A stretch of 64,000 bases of DNA. It comes from Coriobacteriaceae bacterium. GTDB taxonomy: Bacteria; Actinomycetota; Coriobacteriia; Coriobacteriales; Coriobacteriaceae. Where the stretch lies: assembly GCA_902363125.1 (NCBI GenBank), contig CABIZD010000005.1, positions 62,001-126,000 of the forward strand, in the 5' to 3' direction. The stretch's first letter is position 1, and the number at the start of each line of letters is the position of its first letter. The translations under genes were made by a program, and so were the position numbers. Positions 52,038-60,947 of this stretch are shown here, one piece after another. Under the pieces are notes generated by a model. That model was not told the DNA's origin. It made no database searches and saw nothing but the letters and a program-made list of their open reading frames with translations.

Positions 52038-53477
52038 CTAGTTCTCCTCGGCCTCGGCAGCCTCCTCAGCGAGACGCTGAGCTGCCAGCTCGGGAGTGAG
52101 GCCCTTGTACTCGGTCTCGCGGCCCTTGGCGCTGACGACGCGGACGACCTCGCCGATGAGCACGAGCACGATGAAGATAACGATCATCGGGACCTTGTCG
52201 CCAATTTCGGCGGCGGAGAACGGGATCAGCGTTGCAACGATGGCAAGAACCAGCTCGATGCAGGGGATGGCCAGCATGACCTTCATCATGGCGCCCTTAA
52301 ACGGGAACGTGAAGATGCGCTCACGGTTCGGGTCGTTCTTACGAAGGTTGAGGAACGCCGGGAACATCGGGATGTAGGTGAGCAGCAGGAAGACGACGGA
52401 GGTGCCGAAGAGCATCCAGAAGACACCGTTGGAGATGGCGTCGATGGGAACGAGCTGCAGGCAGAGAACCAGGGAGGCAACGATGGCGTTGACCAGGTTG
52501 GCGCCGTTGGGCATATCGTCCTCGGAGATCATCGAGGCGAAGACCTTGGGCATGTTGCCGTGCTCGGCAGCATAGCGAGCGACGGAGTTGACGCCGAAGG
52601 ACCAGGCAGCCATGTTGGCGAACAGGGTGATCAGGAAGGCGATGCAGATGACCTTAAAGATCATGGAATCGCCCACCATGGTCTGGACTGCGACGATCAT
52701 GCCGTAGTCGGGGTCGATGGAGTCGGCCGGCACAGCGGCGCCGATGCCAAAGCCAGCGAACAGGTAGATCACGGCGATGGACAGGCCGCCAACGATGATA
52801 GCCTTGGGGATATCGCGAGCGGGATCGGCCATATCGTCGGTCATGGTGCAGATGACCTCGAAGCCCATGAAGTTAAAGATGATGATCGACAGATAGCCGA
52901 GAGCGTTGGTGTTGGTGAGCTCGGGCAGGAAGGTGGCAGCGGACATGTCGTTCGCAAAACCGTTCTCCATGGCATACCAGATGCCCAGGGCGCCGACGAT
53001 AACGGCAACGGCGACCTTGATGATAGCGCCTCCGTTAAGGACCCACTCGGAGTCGGCCGCCTTGGAGCGGCCCATGAGATACACGATCCACACAAAGGCA
53101 AGTTCGATACCCATCTTGGCGATTAGGTTGAACTCGACGCCAAAGACCATGCCCAGGATGTCGGGGAACATAGTGGCCAGCGAGGCGATCCACAGGGGGT
53201 AGTTGACCCAGTAGTAATACGAAATGCGGGCGCCCCACTTGTCGCCCAGGCCATCGCGTACCCAGTCGTAAATGCCGCCCTCGCCGTCATAGGTGGTGCC
53301 GAGCTCGGCGACAACCATGCCGTAAGGGAGCAGGAAGGTCAGGATCAGGAAGATCCACCAGAAGAACTGCTGGTTGCCAATGGCGGCAGCAGGTGCGGCG
53401 GCCTCGCAAACGAAGACGACGCAGATGATGGTCGAAATGACCGTCAAGAAGGAAAGCTTTTTCTTTCCGTCGCTCAT
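52038..53477 (-). CDS. APC-family permease, probable agmatine/putrescine exchanger
   Basis: 479 residues with about twelve membrane helices (FLTVISTIICVVFVCEAAAPAAAIG, LGTTYDGEGGIYDWVRDGLG, NFMGFEVICTMTDDMADPARDIPKA) and an Ala/Glu-rich C-terminus. It lies between putrescine carbamoyltransferase and agmatine deiminase on the same strand, the position of the agmatine/putrescine antiporter AguD in other AGDI clusters. It is a close paralogue of the permease at 48637. Transport of agmatine is inferred from context. Confidence 0.9.
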   Translation of the reverse strand: MSDGKKKLSFLTVISTIICVVFVCEAAAPAAAIGNQQFFWWIFLILTFLLPYGMVVAELGTTYDGEGGIYDWVRDGLGDKWGARISYYYWVNYPLWIASLATMFPDILGMVFGVEFNLIAKMGIELAFVWIVYLMGRSKAADSEWVLNGGAIIKVAVAVIVGALGIWYAMENGFANDMSAATFLPELTNTNALGYLSIIIFNFMGFEVICTMTDDMADPARDIPKAIIVGGLSIAVIYLFAGFGIGAAVPADSIDPDYGMIVAVQTMVGDSMIFKVICIAFLITLFANMAAWSFGVNSVARYAAEHGNMPKVFASMISEDDMPNGANLVNAIVASLVLCLQLVPIDAISNGVFWMLFGTSVVFLLLTYIPMFPAFLNLRKNDPNRERIFTFPFKGAMMKVMLAIPCIELVLAIVATLIPFSAAEIGDKVPMIVIFIVLVLIGEVVRVVSAKGRETEYKGLTPELAAQRLAEEAAEAEEN

Positions 53478-53609
53478 GATGAGCTCCTTCGCTCAGTCTT
53501 GGACAGATCCGGGGCCTAAGGTATTAAGGCAATTGCTTGGGCCTCGGTGAGCGGGCGACAGGAGACGAGCATCCGCCGCCCGCAAACGTGCTTATAGAAG
53601 CCTTGAGGC

Positions 53610-54683
53610 TTAGAGCTGCTCGAGAGCCTCGAGAGCGGCGTGGAGCTCAGCCTTGGCGGAGTACTCGACACCTTCGTCGTTGAGCGGGGTGCGCTTGCCC
53701 AGGGCGGCAAGGAGAGCACGGATGGAGTGCTTGCGGTTCTCGGCCTCGACCCAGCACAGGGAGCGCTCGGGATCGTCCATGACCTCGTCGACGACTTCCT
53801 CGTTGCGGGTGGCCGGCAGGCAGTGCATGAACTTGGAGTCTGCGCCGGCGAAGTTCATCATGTCCATGGTGACCTGATACTTGGGATAGAACACGTCCAT
53901 GTAATTCTCGCCCGAGACCTCCTCGTCGTACAGGCCATACCACACGTCGGTGTAGATGAAGTCGGCGCCCTTGATGCACTCGATGTCGTCGGAGATGACG
54001 ACCGAGCCGCCGGAGACCTTGCAGTTCTCCTCGGCGATGGCCATCATCTGCTTACCGAACTTGGCGCGCTCCTCGACGGTGCCGACGTGCAGGCCGCCGT
54101 CGGGGATCTGGTGGCCCTTAGGTCCAAACTGGACAAACTTCATGCCGACCTTTGAGGCGATGAACATGAGGGAAACGCAGACCTGGGTGGCGTCGCCGAT
54201 GAAGGCCAGGGTGCAGTCCTCGATCTTCTTGCCCTCGGGGAGGTTCTCGAGCATGGTCATGAGGTCGCCCATCTCCTGCGTGGGATGGTTGAACTCGGAC
54301 ATGCCGTTGATGACGGGCACAGCGGAGCCCTCGGCGAGACCGACGACGTCCTTGTGACGGTCAACGCGAGCCATCATGATGTCGAGCAGCGAGCCCATAA
54401 CGCGAGCGGTGTCGCCCAAGGACTCGTGACCGCCGAGCTGGATGGTGCCAGGGCCATAGAACTGAGCATGACCGCCGAGGTCGGTCATAGCAGTCTCGAA
54501 GGAAAGACGGGTGCGGGTGGAGACCTGCTGGAAGATCATGCCAAGGCTCTGGTTGCGGAGCAGGTGCGGATAATAACCGTCAACCTTGATGGCCTTCTTC
54601 ATTGCCAGGCCAAGATCCTCGATAGCCAGGATCTGCTCTTTGGTGAAGTCGTTGGTGTCGATGAAATCCTTAGGCAGTGCCAT
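53610..54683 (-). CDS. ptcA: putrescine carbamoyltransferase
   Basis: Splits N-carbamoylputrescine with phosphate into putrescine and carbamoyl phosphate. 357 residues: carbamoyl-phosphate motif STRTR at 55-59, NPTQE-like [14 protein letters not shown], and [32 protein letters not shown]. The WYGLYDEEV segment and the C-terminal helix fit the putrescine-specific enzymes better than ornithine carbamoyltransferase (OTCases have HCLPA followed by different residues), and aguA is close by. The ATG at 54683 has AAAGGAA upstream. First gene of the operon. Confidence 0.92.
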   Translation of the reverse strand: MALPKDFIDTNDFTKEQILAIEDLGLAMKKAIKVDGYYPHLLRNQSLGMIFQQVSTRTRLSFETAMTDLGGHAQFYGPGTIQLGGHESLGDTARVMGSLLDIMMARVDRHKDVVGLAEGSAVPVINGMSEFNHPTQEMGDLMTMLENLPEGKKIEDCTLAFIGDATQVCVSLMFIASKVGMKFVQFGPKGHQIPDGGLHVGTVEERAKFGKQMMAIAEENCKVSGGSVVISDDIECIKGADFIYTDVWYGLYDEEVSGENYMDVFYPKYQVTMDMMNFAGADSKFMHCLPATRNEEVVDEVMDDPERSLCWVEAENRKHSIRALLAALGKRTPLNDEGVEYSAKAELHAALEALEQL

Positions 54684-55014
54684 GTCGATTTCCTTTCCGC
54701 CGGTCTTGCCGACTATTTCTATGAGGCGCTCGAACATCACGCCTCGTGTTGACAAGACCATCATTCACCCGTATGCAATTTTCACCTAGTTTATTCGGGA
54801 TTAAAGACCGTTCACGGAGTTACATCCCCTCTAAACCAATATAAACCCGCAGGCAGCTGGCTTGTAGGGGGTTTACCGTCTAGAACCGCGAACGGTATAC
54901 GTCTATGCTGTATCTCGGTGTTTAATCCGCAATGGAACGACCGGCGGAGGCATGTATGCCCTGGGAGGATATAGCGGGCTCCATAAGAGATCAAATGAGA
55001 CAGGACGGTGACAT
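54684..55014. promoter_or_regulatory. divergent promoter region of the agmatine locus with inverted repeats
   Basis: Contains an interrupted inverted repeat: GGATTAAA (54799) and ACCGTTC (54807-54813) are mirrored by GAACGGT (54890-54896) and TTTAATCC (54920). Inside it AAACCC (54843) and GGGTTT (54868) form another pair. Such a spread-out dyad would suit a LuxR-type activator between the divergent ptcA and LuxR genes. I could not assign -10 and -35 boxes with confidence. Confidence 0.5.
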
Positions 55015-55980
55015 ATGGACACGCTCATGTTCTTCTATACCCTAGCGATACTCGTAATCTGTATTGTGACGGCAGTGCTTTCGCTTGCCGCCTACGCCTC
55101 GTCTCGTCGGCAGTTCTTTATCTATGGCAGCGGCGTTTTTATTTGCTATGCCATCGAGATGACCGAGATCTTCTTTTTTGAATACACGTTGCAAAACCGA
55201 AGTTTTCCGGCCAATGACTATTACTCAATTACCATGCCTGTAATGCGGACCCTTGTGGCGACCGCTTCACAGGCTTTTATTTGGGCCATTGCCATGGACT
55301 TACTTGATAAGCATTCCAAGAAGTTGTTCGCCATCCCCGTTTTAACGTTTTTGCTGTGCGAGTCGCTGATTATCGTCGCTGTCCCCTCCGGCCCCATGCA
55401 TCAGTGGCTCTACTACACGATGCGTCAGGCATTCCTTGTCTTTATGGGACTGTATATCTTTTGGACGGCTCATAAGAGTACAAAGGTTGAGCTGAAGGCA
55501 CGCGTTAACAACCAACGAAAACACCTGATTATCGGCGCTATTCTGGTCGGTTGCATCGTTGCCGAGGATTTCTACAACATCCTTGTCGTCCCCATGAGTC
55601 TGGCGCCCTCTTGGCTGCAGCTATATCTGTCCGAGCGCAACTTTAGCGAAAACGTCTTTGCGTGCTACTTTGCGATTCTGCTGATCATCTACTCCTACCA
55701 CGTGCTTTCAATCCGCATGCAGGAGGCGCCCGAGGAAAAGAACGTCAGCGATCTTGATCGGCACATAGAAGAGCAGATGCCCTTCTATCGCAACGCCTAC
55801 AAACTCTCCAACCGCGAGACCGAAGTCATGCGTCTGGTTGTGCTGGGCAAGTCGAACCAAGAGATTGCTGACGAGCTATTCCTTGCCGTGGGCACCGTCA
55901 AGACACACATCCACAACATCCTGGTCAAAACCGAGCAGCAAAACCGCACCACGCTGATCCTCCACTTCTGGAAGCGATAA
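55015..55980 (+). CDS. membrane-bound LuxR-family regulator (AguR-like)
   Basis: 321 residues: about seven hydrophobic segments spanning residues 5-235, then a cytoplasmic linker and a LuxR helix-turn-helix at about 258-316 (YKLSNRETEVMRLVVLGKSNQEIADELFLAVGTVKTHIHNIL). This is the layout of AguR, the membrane-embedded activator of agmatine genes in lactic acid bacteria, and the gene diverges from ptcA. It probably senses agmatine. Similar proteins are abundant in Coriobacteriia with other neighbours, so the sensor specificity is inferred. ATG at 55015; the stop codon directly abuts a family B repeat. Confidence 0.82.
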   Translation: MDTLMFFYTLAILVICIVTAVLSLAAYASSRRQFFIYGSGVFICYAIEMTEIFFFEYTLQNRSFPANDYYSITMPVMRTLVATASQAFIWAIAMDLLDKHSKKLFAIPVLTFLLCESLIIVAVPSGPMHQWLYYTMRQAFLVFMGLYIFWTAHKSTKVELKARVNNQRKHLIIGAILVGCIVAEDFYNILVVPMSLAPSWLQLYLSERNFSENVFACYFAILLIIYSYHVLSIRMQEAPEEKNVSDLDRHIEEQMPFYRNAYKLSNRETEVMRLVVLGKSNQEIADELFLAVGTVKTHIHNILVKTEQQNRTTLILHFWKR

Positions 55981-56025
55981 CCTGCTAAAAAGGGACAGGT
56001 TTATTTTGGCAGGTTTTATCTGGGC
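55981..56025. repeat. dispersed palindromic repeat, family B, copy 6 (reverse orientation)
   Basis: Begins on the first base after the LuxR-gene stop codon. Together with the hairpin that follows, it is in the right place to end that transcript. Confidence 0.85.
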
Positions 56026-56032
56026 AAACGCC

Positions 56033-56073
56033 AACCGCCGCAAGGGAGCTGCTTTCCCTCGCGGCGGTTTTCT
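56033..56073 (+). terminator. hairpin terminator after the LuxR gene
   Basis: AACCGCCGC.AAGGGA pairs with TTCCCT.CGCGGCGGTT around GCTGCT, followed by TTTTCT. Confidence 0.7.
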
Positions 56074-56086
56074 AGCAGAAAAAAAC

Positions 56087-56205
56087 AAGTGAGTAGGCTT
56101 TTTGCAGGAGGCCAAGCACGCCCCAAAACGCCACAGCCCTGACCTGCTGTTTTATTGGGCGCCACCCGCGATGTGCTCGACAGATCCAAAAAAGTCTACT
56201 CACTT
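56087..56205. repeat. 119-base segment with 17-base inverted ends
   Basis: AAGTGAGTAGGCTTTTT (56087-56103) is mirrored by AAAAAAGTCTACTCACTT (56188-56205) with one difference. The inside is GC rich and has no gene. It may be a small mobile element or a structured RNA; nothing similar is elsewhere in this window. Confidence 0.5.
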
Positions 56206-56228
56206 GGTCTTGAGACTCATCAGTCAGG

Positions 56229-56272
56229 CAAAAAAACGCCGCGAAGGGGGCTGGACTCCCTTCGCAGCGGTT
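56229..56272 (-). terminator. Rho-independent terminator of the ABC permease gene
   Basis: On the minus strand CCGCTGCGAAGGG pairs with CCCTTCGCGGCG, followed by TTTTTTT. Confidence 0.85.
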
Positions 56273-56307
56273 GTTCGCACTGGTTTTGCGACGATTTTGC
56301 CCGCTTG

Positions 56308-58545
56308 TTACTCGCTGTAGCGGGTGGCGATGGCGGCTCGCACTATGCCGGTGCTCATGAGGTACGTTACCAAGAAGTAGCCGCCGTAGGATGCCAAGAA
56401 GATCGCGCAGGTGAGGCCCACGGTGCCGCCGATGCTCATATGACCGAACGTGCTCACCAGGTCGATAATCACCTTGAGCGCCACAAAGGAGTGCGCCAGG
56501 CCCACTGCCAGCGGGAACAGGAAAAATACCGCTTGCTGCGCCATCACCGAATGGCGGATCTGGCGGTCGTCACAGCCGATCTGCGCCAGCACACGATAGC
56601 TGCGGCTGCCGTCGGCCACATTGGAGAGCTGCTGGATCGACAGAATCGCCGCGCATGCAACGACCAATACAAAGCCGATGTAGATGGCTAGGTAGCTAAT
56701 AATACCGTTCATTTGCGCTACTTGCGTGTACATCTCGGAGCGTGTAATAAAGAGTCCCCACGACCCCGGCTCCTTGCCGTCAACGAGCAGATTGTCGAGC
56801 GCAGTGTATTTAATGCTCTCGTCTGCCTCGGTCGCATCCATCCCCTGTTTGTAGTTAACGAGCAGGCTACTGGAATACGGTTGCAGATTAAGTTGGGACA
56901 ACAGCTCGTCGGCAACGACGACGGTACCCGGATTACTGCCCATCGCCGAGTTGGCGATGGCAGCCGTATCCTCGTCCGACTTGTCGCCAGCGGGCTTGAG
57001 CGTATGCCCGCCCAAGGTAAGGGCATGGCCGCCAGCCATATACTTGGTGTACATGTCGACCAGCTCGCCGCCCATATCACACGTGAGCAAGTACTGGTCG
57101 CGACCAATGCTCACCGGCTCCTTGCCCATCATCTGACGCAATTTGTTGTACTGACTTGCCGGCGTCACAGACAGGCCTGTCGTGTCGGCGTTGCTACCCT
57201 CGAGCACCTTGGGGAGCTTTTCGCCCATGATCTTGCACATCTCACTTGGAGTCACCGAAGGATCCGAGCCGCCAAGCGGATAACTCAGATACGAATCGAT
57301 CTGCACATGCTCACCGGCAACATCGGCGATATTGACCTTCTTGCCGGTCTCGACGCTGTTGTCCGCCGACTTACCATAAATACTCTCCGTATCATTGTCC
57401 GGATCGACAAGCTCACCATGCCATGCAGAGTACAAGTCGACCGTTGCGTCGGCCGGCACCATACGATCGGCCTCAGACGGGTCAGCATACTCTTTGTAAC
57501 GGTCGAGATCATCGGGCGTGTAATAGCTATACGTCTGCGACATATCGGCCGGCGTATAGCGCTCCAGATTCTCGTTCATCACGTTGGCGATCGACATACC
57601 GCACGTCACCGAGGTAATGGCGAGGAACAGGATCATCGCGATGACGCCCATCGAAAAGCACACCGTGTTGACCTTGGCCGCAAGCTGGCGCACGGTAAAC
57701 ATGTTGAGACCGCGCCAATACACACCGCGCAGGCTCTGCAGCAGCTTGATGAGCATGCCCGAGAGTCCCCAGAACAGGGCAAAGGTGCCCACGGTAACCA
57801 TAGCGGTCGTGATGCCAAACTGGTTCATGGCCTCTTGCAGCTTGCTGTCCGTCGCGGTGACCGGGATCCCATCACGTAGCAGACGGCAATAGGCCACGCC
57901 CACCAGCACCGCGCCCACGGCAAAGATGGCAATCGCGATCCAGGGGTTGCGTGTCTTGATGCTCTCGTTGCGACGCTCGGCACCCATGAGCTCGATGAGT
58001 TTGGTACGACGCACGGCAAGAAGGTTCAGCAGCAACGTGAGCACAAACATTACGAGCATGCAGGCAAGGGTCAGGTTGAACGCATGCACCGAGAAAAAGA
58101 AGTGGAAATTGGCGATCTGTGTCTTAAAGAGCGAGGCCGTAAAGAATACCATGAGCTGAGAGAGCCCCACGCCCAGCACGATGCCGGCGACAAAGGCGCC
58201 GACCGAAACGATCACGGTCTCGAGCGCCATAATCGTGGCGACGCGCCCGCGCCCCATGCCGAGTACCTGGTACAGGCCAAACTCCTTTTTGCGGCGTTTC
58301 ATGATGAAGTTATTGGCATACACCATCAAAAAGGCCATGACGCCGGCCAAAAAGTACGTGAGGTAGCCGAGCATGGTACCCATGACCTCGGACAAGCCCG
58401 CTTCCTCGATGCCGGCGATGTCGACCTGCATCGAGACGGTGTTAAAGGCATAGAAGACCGTGACGCCCAGGGTGAGCGTCAACAAGTAAACGAGGTAGTC
58501 GCGGCCGGCGCGGCGGACGTTGCCCCAAGCGAGTTTACAGAGCAT
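56308..58545 (-). CDS. FtsX-family ABC permease, BceB/YtrF type
   Basis: 745 residues. Two helix groups of the FtsX type (four helices around 15-180, two more to about 280, then a large extracytoplasmic loop of roughly 300 residues, then the last helices and RRAAIATRYSE at the end). This layout resembles BceB-type permeases that sense or remove peptide antibiotics. The ATG at 58545 overlaps the end of the ATPase gene by 11 bases with GAGGG five bases upstream. No histidine kinase/response regulator pair is adjacent, so control is unknown. Confidence 0.85.
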   Translation of the reverse strand: MLCKLAWGNVRRAGRDYLVYLLTLTLGVTVFYAFNTVSMQVDIAGIEEAGLSEVMGTMLGYLTYFLAGVMAFLMVYANNFIMKRRKKEFGLYQVLGMGRGRVATIMALETVIVSVGAFVAGIVLGVGLSQLMVFFTASLFKTQIANFHFFFSVHAFNLTLACMLVMFVLTLLLNLLAVRRTKLIELMGAERRNESIKTRNPWIAIAIFAVGAVLVGVAYCRLLRDGIPVTATDSKLQEAMNQFGITTAMVTVGTFALFWGLSGMLIKLLQSLRGVYWRGLNMFTVRQLAAKVNTVCFSMGVIAMILFLAITSVTCGMSIANVMNENLERYTPADMSQTYSYYTPDDLDRYKEYADPSEADRMVPADATVDLYSAWHGELVDPDNDTESIYGKSADNSVETGKKVNIADVAGEHVQIDSYLSYPLGGSDPSVTPSEMCKIMGEKLPKVLEGSNADTTGLSVTPASQYNKLRQMMGKEPVSIGRDQYLLTCDMGGELVDMYTKYMAGGHALTLGGHTLKPAGDKSDEDTAAIANSAMGSNPGTVVVADELLSQLNLQPYSSSLLVNYKQGMDATEADESIKYTALDNLLVDGKEPGSWGLFITRSEMYTQVAQMNGIISYLAIYIGFVLVVACAAILSIQQLSNVADGSRSYRVLAQIGCDDRQIRHSVMAQQAVFFLFPLAVGLAHSFVALKVIIDLVSTFGHMSIGGTVGLTCAIFLASYGGYFLVTYLMSTGIVRAAIATRYSE

Positions 58546-59320
58546 CGGAGCCCTCACCGCCCATCATGGCAACGACCTCCATAATGCGGTCGAAGAACTC
58601 TCGGCGGTCGGTGTCGCCGCGGCGCAGCTCGGTGAAGATCTTGCCGTCACGAATAAACAGCACACGGCTCGTGTAGCTGGCGGCAAAACTGTCGTGCGTA
58701 ACCATGAGCACGGTGGCGCGCAGACGGCGGTTGAGGGCTTCTAGGCTCTCAAGCAGCAGGCGAGCGCTCTTGGAATCGAGGGCGCCGGTGGGCTCGTCGG
58801 CCATGATCATGGTGGGGTCGGTGACAAGCGCGCGACAGGCGGCAACGCGCTGCTGCTGGCCGCCGGACATTTGGTAGGGATATTTGTCGAGCACCTGGCT
58901 CACGGACAGACGCGCGGCCACATCCTGCACGCGGGTCGAGATCTCTGCCGAATTTGTGCGGGCGATGGTGAGCGGCAGGGCGATGTTCTCGCGTGCCGTG
59001 AGCGTATCGAGCAGGTTGGAGTCCTGGAAGATAAAGCCGAGCTCCTCGCGGCGGAACTGCGAAAGCTTAGCCTGCTTCATGCGCGTAACGTCCTGCCCGT
59101 TGATGCGGATGGTGCCGCTCGTGGCGCTATCGATGGTCGAGACGCAGTTGAGCAACGTCGACTTGCCCGAGCCCGAGGCGCCCATGATGCCAACAAATTC
59201 GCCGCGGTTGACGGTAAAGCTGACGTCGTTGAGCGCGCGGGTCACGTTGCCCAGCGCTCCATATACTTTTCCGAGATTCGCGACCTCCAGTACCGGGGTC
59301 GCCATGTGCGTGGTTTGCAT
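58535..59320 (-). CDS. ABC ATPase partner of the FtsX-type permease
   Basis: 261 residues: Walker [35 protein letters not shown], signature [15 protein letters not shown] and Walker [13 protein letters not shown]. It is the BceA/YxdL kind, followed directly by its permease with overlapping genes. The ATG at 59320 has AAAGGA in front. The first residue of the signature is Met instead of Leu, as in many BceA proteins. Confidence 0.9.
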   Translation of the reverse strand: MQTTHMATPVLEVANLGKVYGALGNVTRALNDVSFTVNRGEFVGIMGASGSGKSTLLNCVSTIDSATSGTIRINGQDVTRMKQAKLSQFRREELGFIFQDSNLLDTLTARENIALPLTIARTNSAEISTRVQDVAARLSVSQVLDKYPYQMSGGQQQRVAACRALVTDPTMIMADEPTGALDSKSARLLLESLEALNRRLRATVLMVTHDSFAASYTSRVLFIRDGKIFTELRRGDTDRREFFDRIMEVVAMMGGEGSDAL

Positions 59321-59468
59321 ACCGAGTCCTTTCTTGCGATTAGTCTACGGCATCTATAGTCGCAAGAAGCCGAGTCGGCTACCATCGATATGGCTTACGG
59401 TTGCCTTACCGTTGTGTAAGGTAGGGGTAGCCAGCCTGTTACGTTTTGATGTTGAGAGAGGACTCCTG

Positions 59469-60455
59469 TTGAAGACTGTTCATGTTGCCGCTGGAATCAT
59501 TCGCAAGGAAGGATCTGACGAGCTGCTTGCCGTGCGGCGCGGCTATGGCGACATGCAGGGACTTTGGGAGTTCCCAGGCGGCAAGCTCATGCGCGGCGAA
59601 ACACCCGAAGACGCCGTGCGCCGCGAGCTTATGGAAGAGCTGCAGGTAAAAGTCACCAACCTGCGTGATTTCTATACCGTTGAGTACGACTACCCCGATT
59701 TCCATCTCTCCATGGAGTGCTACTACTGCTCGCTCGCCGATGAATCCGATGAGCCCCAGAAGCATGACCGTCAGCTCGATATCCGCTGGATTCCGCGCAC
59801 CTCACTTGCCACGGTGGAATGGATGCCCGCCGACAAGGGGCTTATCGATGCTCTGATTGAGCTGAAGGAGGATCGGCTTGAGGTAAGCTCCGCTGATGAC
59901 ACCGCGCCCAACACAGCCGACAAACCCACCGCCAAACCCAAGCGCGCACCTAAGCGCCGTAGCAAAAAACGCCCCAAACCAGGTCTGCTCGACGGCATCG
60001 ATACCTCGGACCTTTCCGCCGACGAGCGCGAACTGGTCCGCCGTCGCGCCGCCATCAAAAAGTCCATGAGGGGCAACAAGCGCGCCAATACCAAGCCAGA
60101 GCTGCTCGTTCGCCAGCGCCTGCGCGCAGCGGGCCTCACCGGCTATCGCCTGGAATGGAAGGTTCCCGGCAAGCCCGACATCGCCTTCCCCGGCCGCAAG
60201 ATCGCCATCTTCGTCAACGGTTGCTTTTGGCATCGCTGCCCCAAGTGCAACCCCAGCCAGCCCAAGCGTAACGTTGAGTTTTGGGAGGCAAAGTTCCGTC
60301 GCAACGTCGAGCGCGACCGCGCTGCCGTGGCAGCACTCACTCAAATGGGCTGGACGCCCATAACCATCTGGGAATGCGAACTCAAAAAGGACCGCATCGA
60401 CGCCACGATGGAAAAGGTCATCGAGCAGGTGCGTGCCGCGGCACCGCAACGCTAA
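59469..60455 (+). CDS. Nudix hydrolase-Vsr endonuclease fusion
   Basis: 328 residues in two enzymes. Residues 1-135 are a MutT/NudG-type Nudix domain: the box G38-x5-E44-x7-R52-E53-x2-E56-E57 is intact except that Gln59 stands where a Gly is usual. Residues 136-195 are a basic, flexible linker (KPKRAPKRRSKKRPKPG). Residues 197-315 are a Vsr-type very-short-patch-repair endonuclease: MRGNKRANTKPE, GKPDIAF with catalytic Asp237, IFVNGCFWHRCPKC with His255 and zinc ligands, FRRNVERD and WECELKK (Cys303). Translation starts at TTG 59469, seven bases behind AGAGGA, since there is no ATG or GTG before the conserved HVAAGII. No stop or frameshift separates the halves. No Dcm methylase gene is in the window. 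Confidence 0.9.
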   Translation: MKTVHVAAGIIRKEGSDELLAVRRGYGDMQGLWEFPGGKLMRGETPEDAVRRELMEELQVKVTNLRDFYTVEYDYPDFHLSMECYYCSLADESDEPQKHDRQLDIRWIPRTSLATVEWMPADKGLIDALIELKEDRLEVSSADDTAPNTADKPTAKPKRAPKRRSKKRPKPGLLDGIDTSDLSADERELVRRRAAIKKSMRGNKRANTKPELLVRQRLRAAGLTGYRLEWKVPGKPDIAFPGRKIAIFVNGCFWHRCPKCNPSQPKRNVEFWEAKFRRNVERDRAAVAALTQMGWTPITIWECELKKDRIDATMEKVIEQVRAAAPQR

Positions 60456-60708
60456 CAGCGTGCATTCACACGCTCCGTACGTCCGCGCCACATCCACGTC
60501 ACAAACCTTAGAAAGCCCTTAAGCCCAAAACCTTTCAAGAGTGTTACTCAATACCCCTGACCTGCAGTTTCATCGTAACACCAAACCAGGTTGAGCCTTT
60601 CTTTAGCGCTTCTTTGCGGCAGCCGCGGCATAATACTGCCAACGCACGGGACCTAGCAGCACGCCCTGTGCGCAACCTTTTGGTGGACATCGAGGAGGCC
60701 GCATAAGC

Positions 60709-60922
60709 ATGCATTCTTCCAATGACGCAGCACAGCAGCCATCCCTAAAACATGCAAACCTTTTCTCCTTTCCCCCCCCCGACACAGAGAAACGGTCTCC
60801 TCGACTCCCCCACCACAAAAACCAAGCGCTCAGCCGATCAGAGCCTCAACTTACGAGCATCCTTCGAAAAGCTCCAAGCATCCCTAGACAAGGCGTTCCC
60901 CGAACAGGCAAGAGCAATCTAA
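60709..60922 (+). pseudogene. small gene interrupted by a frameshift at a run of nine C
   Basis: GAGGAGG ten bases upstream leads into an ATG at 60709 whose frame reads MHSSNDAAQQPSLKHANLF and then crosses nine C (60772-60780). Past the run the original frame is poor, while the frame one base away reads a convincing helix, LNLRASFEKLQASLDKAF, and stops at 60922. With eight C instead of nine, the two parts join into a 70-residue protein. This could be phase variation, a dead gene or a sequencing error. The family is unknown to me. It lies just ahead of the AraC gene. Confidence 0.45.
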
Positions 60923-60935
60923 GCCCATCGCGCTT

Positions 60936-60941
60936 TATACT
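60936..60941 (+). promoter_or_regulatory. -10 box giving a probably leaderless AraC transcript
   Basis: TATACT at 60936-60941 ends six bases before the ATG at 60948, so transcription would start at the start codon itself. No ribosome binding site is present. The -35 is not recognisable. Confidence 0.45.
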
Positions 60942-60947
60942 GATGCC

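Noticed and set aside
48637-55980. Carbamate kinase gene within the agmatine cluster
   Set aside because: No frame in this stretch has the carbamate kinase pattern; the last step of the pathway must be encoded elsewhere.
58884-59468. N-terminal extension of the Nudix-Vsr frame to an ATG at 58884
   Set aside because: That stretch is antisense to the ABC ATPase gene; the Nudix homology begins right at the TTG at 59469, which has a good ribosome binding site.
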